The position numbers and the translations under genes were made by a program. This document shows positions 29,947 to 39,200 of a stretch of DNA of 64,000 nucleotides, one piece after another (the stretch's first letter is position 1; each line of letters starts with the position of its first letter). The DNA is from Muribaculum sp. (GTDB lineage Bacteria > Bacillota > Clostridia > Lachnospirales > Lachnospiraceae): NCBI GenBank assembly GCA_023663505.1, contig JAMPHH010000008.1:34235-98234 (forward strand), read 5' to 3'. Under the pieces are notes generated by a model. It made no database searches, was not told the origin of the DNA, and saw only the letters and a list, made by a program, of their open reading frames with translations.

Positions 29947-30531
29947 ATGTATATCATTGTAGGCTTGGGCAATCCGAGAGAGGAATTTCAAAATACCCGT
30001 CATAATATCGGTTTTGACGTCATAGACAGATTAGCGGAGGAGGAAGGTATCTCCGTTTTGGATAAAAAGCATAAGGCTCTCATAGGAAAGGGCTATGTGG
30101 GAGGGCAGAAGTGCATTCTGGCAAAGCCGCAGACCTTTATGAACAACAGCGGGGAGAGCGTGCGCGAGCTGATTGATTATTACAAGGTGGACGAGACGCA
30201 GGAGCTGATCGTTATCTCTGACGATATCTGTCTGGACGTGGGACAGATTCGCCTGCGCAAGAAAGGCAGCGCAGGCGGGCATAACGGATTGAAGAATATT
30301 ATCTCACATCTGGGGCATGGGGACTTCATGCGTGTGAAGATGGGAGTGGGCGAGAAGCCGAAGGGTTGGGATCTGGTGGATTATGTCTTGGGACATTTCT
30401 CGGCCGAGGAGCGGAAGGTCATGGACGAGGCAGTGGTGCGGGCTGTGGGTGCGATTCGCATGATGGTGGCGGGGGAAGTGGACGCCGCCATGAATCAGTA
30501 CAATACCAAGATCAAGGCCCATCAGGAGTAA
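29947..30531 (+). CDS. pth: Peptidyl-tRNA hydrolase
   Basis: A 194-residue enzyme that frees tRNA from prematurely dropped peptidyl-tRNA. The signature VGLGNPREEFQNTRHNIGF includes the catalytic His, and the blocks KPQTFMNNSGESV, VISDDICLDVGQIRLRKKGSAGGHNGLKNI are complete. AGAAAGGA lies upstream of the ATG. It precedes mfd, the usual order in Firmicutes, with a 123-base gap of purine-rich imperfect repeats (AAGA/TCAAG). Confidence 0.92.
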   Translation: MYIIVGLGNPREEFQNTRHNIGFDVIDRLAEEEGISVLDKKHKALIGKGYVGGQKCILAKPQTFMNNSGESVRELIDYYKVDETQELIVISDDICLDVGQIRLRKKGSAGGHNGLKNIISHLGHGDFMRVKMGVGEKPKGWDLVDYVLGHFSAEERKVMDEAVVRAVGAIRMMVAGEVDAAMNQYNTKIKAHQE

Positions 30532-30654
30532 CATGTCAAGATAACAATTAAGTTATACGACGCTGCAAAGTCAAAATTATGTTTTATGCAATTTGGTGAG
30601 GATCAAGAAGATTAAGAAGGTCAAGAGAATCAAGAGAATCAAGGAGGGACGATT

Positions 30655-33600
30655 ATGCAGGCTTTGCTTGCACCCCTGAGAGAGCTGGCGGAATACGGCT
30701 CCATGCGGGAAACGATTCAAAAGCAATTGAAGGAGACAGAGGGGCGCGCAAATAAGAAAGCCAGGGGGAATACGGTGGCGCTCTCGGGCTGTGTGGATTC
30801 ACAAAAGCTTCATATGATATACGGGTTGAGCGATGGCCTTCGGTGTAAGGTCATCGTTACTTATAGTGACCTGAAGGCGAAGGAGCTTTTTGAGGAGTAT
30901 AAATTTTATGACAAAAATGTCACTTTATATCCCGCGAAGGATTTGATCTTTTTTCAGGCGGATATTCACGGCAATCAACTGACGGGGGAACGCATCAGGA
31001 CGCTTCGCCGTCTGATGGAGAATAAGCCCCTGACCGTCATCACCACCTTTGCGGCGTTGATGACGCCACAGGTGCTCTGGGACGGGGAGAGGGACGTGAT
31101 TAGGATCAACCGCGGCGGGAGTCTGGACGAGGGGGAGCTGGCGGCAAGACTGGTCGCCATGGGCTATGAGAAATGCTATCAGGTGGACAGCCCGGGACAG
31201 TTCTCCATTCGGGGCGGTATCGTGGACGTGTACGATCTGACGGAGGAGAATCCCTGCCGCGTCGAGCTGTGGGGGGACGAGGTGGACTCTATTAGAAGCT
31301 TTGATATTTTGAGTCAGCGTTCCATTGAGAAGCTTGAGAGCATCGAGATCTACCCCGTCACGGAGTTTGTCATGACCGAGGAACGCATGAGGGCAGGGGT
31401 TGAGAGGATCGAGCGGGAGGCGAAGGAACGAGAAGAATATTTCAGAGATCAGCACAAGCCGGAGGAGGCGCATCGGATTGCCGTTCAGGTGAAGGAGCTG
31501 AAGGAGCAGCTTTTGGAGTTCCAGAACAAGGTGAATCTGGAGAGCTATATTCATTATTTTTATGAGGAGACAGTCACGCTTCCGGAGCTTTTGTGGAAGC
31601 TGGGCGCGACGCCGTTATTCTTCATCGACGAGCCGGCGCGGGTGAGGGAGCAGGCGGACGCGGTGGAGCTGGAATTCAGGGAGAGTATGGAGCAGCGCGC
31701 GCTCAAGGGATATATCCTGCCGGGTCAGATGGACATTCTATACAGCGGGGAGCAGGTGGCGGCGAGACTGCAGAAGGGGGTGGTCTTTACCATGTCCACT
31801 CTGGAGGGGCAGTATGGATTTTTCAAACCTGATATAAAATATGACATCTCTGTCAGGAATATCGCACCCTATAATAACAGCTTTGAGGCGTTGGTTAAGG
31901 ACTTAAAGCAATATCGAAAGAAGGGATATAGGGTGCTTCTTTTGTCCGGCTCCCGCACTCGGGCGAAGCGTCTGGCGGAGGACCTGCGCGATCAGGAGCT
32001 GACGGCGGTTTACACGGAAGACCCCATGCGGGAGGTGCAGGCGGGCGAGATCGTGACCTGCTATGGCTATGTAAAGAGGGGATTTGAATACCCGCTGTTA
32101 AAGTTTGTGGTGCTTTCGGAGACGGATATCTTTGGCGCGGAGAAGAAAAAGAAGAAAAAGCGCAAGGTCTATCAGGGGCAGAAGATCAATGATTTTAATG
32201 AGCTTAAGGTTGGGGATTATGTAGTGCATGAATCTCATGGTCTCGGTATCTACAAGGGCATCGAGAAGGTTGAGATGGAGCATGTGGTCAAGGACTACAT
32301 CAAGATAGAGTATCGGGACGGCGGCAATCTCTATGTGCTTGCCACCGGGTTGGACGTGATTCAAAAATACGCTTCCGCTGACGCCAAGAAGCCGAAGCTG
32401 AATAAACTGGGCAGCAAGGAGTGGGAGCATACCAAGAGCAAGGTTCGCACAGCGGTAAACGAGATAGCGAAGGATTTGGTGGAGCTCTACGCTGTCAGGC
32501 AGCAGTCCGAGGGGTATCAATACGACAAGGATACTGTGTGGCAGCGGGAGTTTGAGGAGATGTTCCCCTTTGAGGAGACGGAGGATCAGCTCGCCGCAAT
32601 CGCTGACACCAAGGCTGATATGGAGAGCCGCAAGATCATGGATCGACTGATCTGTGGGGACGTGGGCTATGGCAAGACGGAGATTGCGATTCGGGCGGCG
32701 TTCAAGGCGGTGCAGGAGGGGAGACAGGTGGTTTATCTTGCGCCCACCACGATTCTGGCGGGGCAGCACTACAATACCTTTGTGCAACGCATGAAGGATT
32801 TTCCCGTGCGCATCGATCTGCTCAGCAGATTCCGCTCCCCGTCGGAGCAGAGGAAGACTGTGACAGACCTAAAAAAGGGTCTGGTGGATATCGTGATCGG
32901 CACTCACCGCGTGTTGTCCGCTGACGTGCAGTTCAAGGATCTGGGGCTGTTGATCGTGGACGAGGAGCAACGTTTCGGGGTGGCGCACAAGGAGAAGATC
33001 AAGAAGCTGAAGGAGAATGTGGACGTGCTGACGCTGACGGCTACTCCCATTCCCAGAACCCTGCATATGAGCCTGATCGGGATTCGCGATATGAGTGTAC
33101 TGGAGGAGGCGCCCGGCGACAGGCAGCCGATTCAGACCTTTGTGTGCGAGTACAACGAGGAGATGGTGCGGGAGGCGATTTCCAGAGAGCTGGCGAGGGA
33201 CGGACAGGTGTATTATGTATACAACCGCGTGAACAATATCGCGGATATCACCGCCCGAATCGCGGCGTTGGTGCCTGAGGCGGTGGTGGCGTTTGCCCAT
33301 GGGCAGATGAAGGAGCAGGAATTGGAGCGCATCATGTATGATTTTGTGGCGGGGGATATCGACGTGCTGGTGTCCACCACCATTATCGAGACCGGACTGG
33401 ACATTCCCAATGTGAACACGATGATCATTCACGATTCGGACAATATGGGACTGGCGCAGCTCTATCAGCTCAGGGGGCGTGTGGGGCGTTCTAATCGCAC
33501 GGCATATGCCTTCCTGATGTATAAGCGCGATAAGCTGCTAAAGGAGGTAGCGGAGAAGCGTCTGGAGGCGATCAGGGAGTTCACGGACTTGGGCAGCGGC

Positions 33601-34233
33601 TTCAAGATCGCCATGCGGGATCTGGAGATTAGGGGAGCGGGGAATATTTTGGGAATGCGTCAGCACGGGCATATGGAGGCTGTCGGATATGATCTGTACT
33701 GTAAGATGTTAAACGAGGCGGTTCAAAGGCTAAAGGGGGACGGCGACGCTGCGGAGTCGGATTCCTTTGCCACGCTCATCGACTTGGACGTGGACGCATT
33801 TATCCCGCCGACCTATATTGTGAACGAGGTTCAGAAGCTTGACATCTACAAGCGAATTGCGGGCATTGAGAATGAAAAGGAGAGAGACGATATGCGCGAT
33901 GAGCTTTTGGATCGCTTCGGCGATATTCCTCAGCCCGTGGACAATCTGTTGTGCATCGCGCTGATTCGGGTGGCGGCGCATCAGCTTTTCTTCACGGAGG
34001 TAAAGGGCAAGAACGAGCGGATCACATTTACCTTTAAGGCGGATGCGAATATAAATCCTGCCGGAATCCCCGAATTGCTGGAGCGGGTTGGGAAGGAGCT
34101 GTCCTTCACGGCATACGGCAATCCTTATTTCACATATAAATACAGAAAAACAGGGCTTTTGGAGAAGGACGCGCAGTTTTTGTTGGATAAGACCGGAGAG
34201 CTTCTGACAATGATGTCAGATTTATTGAGGTAG
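30655..34233 (+). CDS. mfd: Transcription-repair coupling factor
   Basis: A 1192-residue DNA translocase that removes RNA polymerase stalled at DNA damage and recruits UvrA. The UvrB-like N-terminal part spans about 1-340, and the RNA-polymerase-interaction domain holds GDYVVHESHGLGIYKGI (about 520). The helicase core has Walker A GDVGYGKTE (about 668), the DEEQ box (about 768), TATPIPRTLHMS and QLRGRVGRS, and the C-terminal autoinhibitory domain is present. The length and all motifs are complete. GGAGGG precedes the ATG. Confidence 0.95.
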   Translation: MQALLAPLRELAEYGSMRETIQKQLKETEGRANKKARGNTVALSGCVDSQKLHMIYGLSDGLRCKVIVTYSDLKAKELFEEYKFYDKNVTLYPAKDLIFFQADIHGNQLTGERIRTLRRLMENKPLTVITTFAALMTPQVLWDGERDVIRINRGGSLDEGELAARLVAMGYEKCYQVDSPGQFSIRGGIVDVYDLTEENPCRVELWGDEVDSIRSFDILSQRSIEKLESIEIYPVTEFVMTEERMRAGVERIEREAKEREEYFRDQHKPEEAHRIAVQVKELKEQLLEFQNKVNLESYIHYFYEETVTLPELLWKLGATPLFFIDEPARVREQADAVELEFRESMEQRALKGYILPGQMDILYSGEQVAARLQKGVVFTMSTLEGQYGFFKPDIKYDISVRNIAPYNNSFEALVKDLKQYRKKGYRVLLLSGSRTRAKRLAEDLRDQELTAVYTEDPMREVQAGEIVTCYGYVKRGFEYPLLKFVVLSETDIFGAEKKKKKKRKVYQGQKINDFNELKVGDYVVHESHGLGIYKGIEKVEMEHVVKDYIKIEYRDGGNLYVLATGLDVIQKYASADAKKPKLNKLGSKEWEHTKSKVRTAVNEIAKDLVELYAVRQQSEGYQYDKDTVWQREFEEMFPFEETEDQLAAIADTKADMESRKIMDRLICGDVGYGKTEIAIRAAFKAVQEGRQVVYLAPTTILAGQHYNTFVQRMKDFPVRIDLLSRFRSPSEQRKTVTDLKKGLVDIVIGTHRVLSADVQFKDLGLLIVDEEQRFGVAHKEKIKKLKENVDVLTLTATPIPRTLHMSLIGIRDMSVLEEAPGDRQPIQTFVCEYNEEMVREAISRELARDGQVYYVYNRVNNIADITARIAALVPEAVVAFAHGQMKEQELERIMYDFVAGDIDVLVSTTIIETGLDIPNVNTMIIHDSDNMGLAQLYQLRGRVGRSNRTAYAFLMYKRDKLLKEVAEKRLEAIREFTDLGSGFKIAMRDLEIRGAGNILGMRQHGHMEAVGYDLYCKMLNEAVQRLKGDGDAAESDSFATLIDLDVDAFIPPTYIVNEVQKLDIYKRIAGIENEKERDDMRDELLDRFGDIPQPVDNLLCIALIRVAAHQLFFTEVKGKNERITFTFKADANINPAGIPELLERVGKELSFTAYGNPYFTYKYRKTGLLEKDAQFLLDKTGELLTMMSDLLR

Positions 34234-34304
34234 TTTTAATGGACTGAATATTTGGTATGATCTTCACAGATTAAGGCAAATGGTTTGTGAAGGAGGTACT
34301 GAAT

Positions 34305-34409
34305 ATGAAGGGATACGTTACGGCAAACGGTTATATGGGGCTTGTGGACGGAAGATATATTTTGTTCGTCAGCGAGGACGAATATCTGGAATATCTGGAG
34401 ACGGCATAG
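34305..34409 (+). CDS. Small conserved protein, 34 aa
   Basis: A short gene with AAGGAGG 8 bases before the ATG and stop TAG at 34407-34409. The product GYVTANGYMGLVDGRYILF followed by VSEDEYLEYLETA resembles short proteins I recall next to other genes in Lachnospiraceae. The strong ribosome site and the sensible amino-acid pattern support it as a real gene. The function is unknown. Confidence 0.55.
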   Translation: MKGYVTANGYMGLVDGRYILFVSEDEYLEYLETA

Positions 34410-34460
34410 GCTCCGGCAGGAGTATTACAGGTAGAGCCTGTGATATGCAGGGGTATGAGA

Positions 34461-36071
34461 ATGGGGAAAATACAATCAAAAAAGCTGCTTTTTATTTTGA
34501 TTATGCTTGTGGGGGCGGTTCTGAGGCTTGTCTGTCTGGGCTCTGTGCCTGCGGGACAGCATCAGGACGAAAGTCTCACCGCATGGAATGCATATGCGAT
34601 TTTTCATGAAGGGATCGATTCGGCGGGACATGTGCTTCCGGTATATATGGCAGGCTGGGGAGACGGTCAAAGCGCGCTTTATGTGTGGCTGACCCTGCCC
34701 TTGGTAGCGCTGGGCGGCGGTCATTTGACCCCTTTTCTGAGCAGGCTTCCTCAGGCGATGGTCGCTATCTTTACATTGCTTGCGGTTTATGCGATTATGA
34801 AGCATTTGGCGGGGGAAGGGGCGGCTCTGTGGACAAGCTTTGTGTTGGCGGTTTGCCCTTGGCATGTGATGATGTCGCGCTGGGGGTTGGAGGCTAACCT
34901 TGCACCCGGTTTTCTCATGTTTGGTTTTTATTTTTTTGTGAGGAGTCTGGAAAGCGAGAGGAAGCGGTTCCTTGTGCTGTCGGCATTTTTTTACGGACTG
35001 TCGCTCTATTGTTATGCGGTCATATGGCCGATTGTGCCTTTTATGCTGCTATTGCAGATCATATACGGATTACGGCATGGCAGACTTCATGTGGATCGGT
35101 GGAGCGTTCTGTCCGCGGGGCTGCTTTTTGTCATGGCATTGCCGCTTTTATTGTTCATTGCTGTCAATTCAGGCTTGCTTCAGGAGATACGACTGCCTTT
35201 TATGACGATTCCCGTGATGGAAGGCTATCGGGGAGGGGAGGTGGCGTTTACACCGAATAGAATGTGGTCGAACCTGCGCACGGCTCTCTCCCTCCTGTGG
35301 CATCAAAATACCGGAGCGCCGCAGGACGTGCTCCTGCCGTGGGGACTGTTTTATGACATCGGACGCGTCTTTAGCGTGCTTGGCGCGGCTGTCTTAGCTG
35401 TCAGGACCTTGAGCGGTTTGTGGAAGCGGGAGTACAGGAGCGAGACCTTTTTGATGATACAGCTATGCGGGGGCGGGCTGGTGTGCCTGTTGGTGACGGC
35501 GGTGCTTCACCAGATCAATGCCCTTTATATACCCTTGGTGCTCTGTCAGGGCTATGGAATCTGGTGGCTGTTGGAGACCTTGAGGGAGAAGAAGGCTGTT
35601 CTCGCCAAGGCGGGGGGAGCGTTGATCGCCCTTGTGTACTTGGTGTGTCTGGCGGGCTTTCAAAGGGATTATTACACGGAGTACCGCGAGCTTGCGGACG
35701 CGTATTTTGGGGCGGGCATCAGGGAATGTGTGGAGTATGCCGTGGAAAGCTGCGAGCGGACGGGAATCGATACCATCACGGTGGAAAAGGGCGCCCAATG
35801 GCCCAGATTATTGCTGTATTTGGAGACGCTGCCCTCGGAGTATCTGGAATCCGTGGTCTATGACGTGCCGCCCGCGCCTGCGAGCTTTAGGTCAAAGGAT
35901 TTATTGATCCGCACGCGCATTGACTATGACAATATTTCCCGGGACAGCATTTATATCATTTACTTTGTTGACAGGGAGATCTTCGAGCAGGATTATGAAC
36001 TCGTGCCGTTTTATGACTGGTATGTGGCGGTTCCGAAGAAAATGGCGGCAGTTCAGCCCTCACATGCATAA
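34461..36071 (+). CDS. Membrane glycosyltransferase of the GT39/ArnT type
   Basis: A 536-residue membrane protein with about ten hydrophobic segments. I use ATG 34461, 7 bases after AGGGG; two earlier in-frame ATGs exist. After the first membrane segment comes the acidic loop GQHQDESLTAWNAYAIF, the catalytic Asp-Glu pattern of polyprenyl-phosphate-sugar-dependent transferases, then WGDGQSALYVWLTLP. It probably moves a sugar from a lipid carrier onto a wall or lipid acceptor outside the membrane. The substrate is unknown. Confidence 0.7.
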   Translation: MGKIQSKKLLFILIMLVGAVLRLVCLGSVPAGQHQDESLTAWNAYAIFHEGIDSAGHVLPVYMAGWGDGQSALYVWLTLPLVALGGGHLTPFLSRLPQAMVAIFTLLAVYAIMKHLAGEGAALWTSFVLAVCPWHVMMSRWGLEANLAPGFLMFGFYFFVRSLESERKRFLVLSAFFYGLSLYCYAVIWPIVPFMLLLQIIYGLRHGRLHVDRWSVLSAGLLFVMALPLLLFIAVNSGLLQEIRLPFMTIPVMEGYRGGEVAFTPNRMWSNLRTALSLLWHQNTGAPQDVLLPWGLFYDIGRVFSVLGAAVLAVRTLSGLWKREYRSETFLMIQLCGGGLVCLLVTAVLHQINALYIPLVLCQGYGIWWLLETLREKKAVLAKAGGALIALVYLVCLAGFQRDYYTEYRELADAYFGAGIRECVEYAVESCERTGIDTITVEKGAQWPRLLLYLETLPSEYLESVVYDVPPAPASFRSKDLLIRTRIDYDNISRDSIYIIYFVDREIFEQDYELVPFYDWYVAVPKKMAAVQPSHA

Positions 36072-36263
36072 AAGTGTCTGCGCTGCATGTAAATTGTTCG
36101 ATATAAGAATTGTTTACAAAAAATAAATAAAAATATATAGAATCTTAAGAATTTTCCCATATTCTCTCGGTTGCAATTATGGTTGCGGAATGCTAGAATA
36201 TACTATATATGGTATATCAGCATACATAATGTGACAGCAAATTATGTTTAGGGAGGGATTAAA

Positions 36264-39200
36264 TTGAAGGGAAAAAGGATATTGGCACTGATACTGAGCG
36301 TGGCAATGGTCGCCACCTCGGGAAACTTTACCATGGCTGCCAATGCCATGGGCAATCTGACCGATATGTATTCTGCGGCTGAGGGCGACGGAAGCGATAA
36401 GGCACAGAGCGACAGCGGCGTAGAGGCGTCCGGTGCGGGCGGGGTGACCGACGGCGCGGACGCGGTCGAGGGAAATGTCATGGCGGGCGATGCTGACGCG
36501 GCAAATGCCGCAGGCGGAGCAGGCGCAACGAATGTGGAAGCCGACGCAAATGCTGCGGGTGACGAGGGTGTACAGATGGCAGACGTTGAGCCTAAAGGCA
36601 CGGGTGACGCAGATGACACCATCATTGATTATAATGATTATTTTGTGGTAGTCGGGGTGAATAACGGTAAGCTGCAGTTAAAGGAGGGCATATCGCTGGG
36701 CTCCTTGAGTGGGACGGTGAATCTGCCGGCCAAGACGAAAAGGATTCCTACGGGGATTTTTAATAAGAATACTAGGATTACGGGCATTACGATTCCTGAG
36801 AATAATCAGATAGAGCGAATCGACGCAGGGGCTTTTGAGGGCTCTGGAATCACTTCATTTGAGATGCCTGACGGTGTAACACAGCTTGAGAAGGGAACCT
36901 TCAAGGATTCTAAGCTGACGACGCTTACTTTTGGCAATAACTCAAAGCTGGCGGCGATTGGCGAGGAGGCATTTAGAGACTGTGTGCTTATGACAACGGT
37001 GTCATTTCCTGAATCGGTGAAGGAGATCGGGGATCATGCCTTTGATTCATGCGGCAGTCTGCGCACCGTTCAATTGAATGTGGTTGAGGTGATTGGCGAT
37101 TCGGCGTTTAAAAACTGCGGCAACCTGAATGTCATCGGGTGGAGCAAGAGCTTGAAGGAGATTCGAAGCTATGCATTTAGCAGATGTACTTCCCTGACCA
37201 AGCTTGAAAAGACTTCTGAACTGGGGGCGGGTGGCGACAAATATATATGGGGGTCATATGTGTTTGAGGGATGTACCGCTCTGAAAGAGGTGGCATTCCA
37301 TAAGGATATGAATCAGATACCCGTAGGCATGTTTAAGGATTGTACCTCGCTTGCCACGGTCGTTATCCCTGAGGCGTGCGGCGTGATCAAACAGGAGGCG
37401 TTCTCGGGCTGTACCGCCCTCAAGACGATTACCGTACCCGCCAAGGTCAGTGCGATCGAGGCTGACGCGTTTGCGGATTGTCAAAACCTGAAAACCGTCA
37501 CAATTCAACAAAAGGGTGCGAACGGCATGAGCGACATTTTTCTTGCAGAGGACGCATTTCCTTTGAAGTCCGGCATAACTATGTACGGCTATGACGGCAC
37601 GGTTGAGGATTATGCCGGCAAGAAAAAATATACGTTTAAGACACTTTTTGAGTCATACAGGGTTAGGCTCAGCGTCAACAACGAGTCATACGGCAAGGCG
37701 AGTGTCTCTAAAGAAAAGGCGCGAATGGGAGATGTCATCGAGGTGACAGTCACTCCCGCCGAGGGGTATCGCTTGAAGGCGTCTACTTTTGCATATAACG
37801 GTATCAAAATCACTGATCTGAAGGAGGAGGCAAACGGGACTCAGGTGTTCACCTTTGAAATGCCTGACGAGGAGGTTAAGGTGATCGTTGATTTTGAGTC
37901 GGCAACACTTGCTTACGGAACCCTCTCCGCTACCTTTGACCAAATCGATCAGATGACCTACGATTGGGACAAGAAAAAGAAGATATTAACCTTTGACAAG
38001 GTGGGACTTGCCTGTAAGTTGATTATTGATGGTGCAAGCAGAGACCCGGGACCTTGGATGTTCAATTATTCGAGTGATAAGCCTAAGGTGGCGTATATTG
38101 ACTCCAAGGGTGTAATCTATGCCCGGGGCAAGGGTACGGCTACCATCAAGGCGACCCTGAAGGACGGAATCAATAACGGCAGCGACACGGGAAAGAGAAC
38201 GGTAGAATTTAAGGTCAAGGTTGAGAACGAGGCGGATATAGAAAACTATCACTATTCCTTGAGTTTCTCCGACTTGGATAATGCAAAGAGCAGCATAGAG
38301 GAGATTAACGGAGAGACTGTGTGGGTTATTCGATACACCAAGGATAATCTGCTCAAAACGGCGCGGAGCTTCAAGGTAAATCTCCGTGCCACGGAGGGCG
38401 CAAATACACAGAATCTCTATGTAAAATCTACTTGGGAGTCCGCCAACACGGACATGGTTACGCTTGAAAGTGAAACGGTTGAGAACAATTCTAATGTAGT
38501 TCAAGTCTTGGCGGGTGTGACGGGCGAGACCGCAGTGACGGTCACTGTAGACAACGGCAAGACAGGGAAGAATAAGGTGACGCTCTATGAGGAGAGCTTT
38601 ATTATCCGAGTGATCGACGCAACGCCCAGATTGGTACAGAGTACCTTGACAGTTGATTCCAATAGCACTGCGGGGACGCCGTTTGACCTGCTGTCAGTCT
38701 ATGGCTATGAGGTAGACCCTGCCACTGTCAAGGTTGTGGAATCGGTCAAGAACGGCAAGGTGACGGATTATGAGGTCACAACGGAGGCGAATTATGTAAC
38801 CGTCAGATACATGAGCGATCAAGACGGTCAAAACGGTCAATATTATCTTGATGTGACGCCCGAGGGCAAGCGCTTTATCGATGGTAGGAGCAATAAGGCA
38901 TACAGCAAGATGTATTTTGAGGGCGAGTATGAATACAGTACAGAAAGCGGGGGGAAGGTGAAAGAGACCTTCCGTGTGCCTATCAAGTCGTTGGTGTTGA
39001 CCTGTAAGATGTTAAAGCCTACAATAAAGTATTCGGGCAAGATCAATCTGTTCTTTAATAACAAGGCGGCTGCATCGGATAGTGGTAAGGTGACACTGAC
39101 GCAGAGCCTAAAGAATCTGAAGGTGACCAAGTATGAATTGATCTCGGAGGAGCATTATGCCAATCCGGACGCCTATGAGAAGGAAGGCTCGACATTGGTT

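Noticed and set aside
32098..33432. Two long minus-strand frames (229 and 187 codons) within mfd
   Set aside because: Mfd is intact in the other direction; the antisense proteins are Leu/His-rich shadows without any domain.
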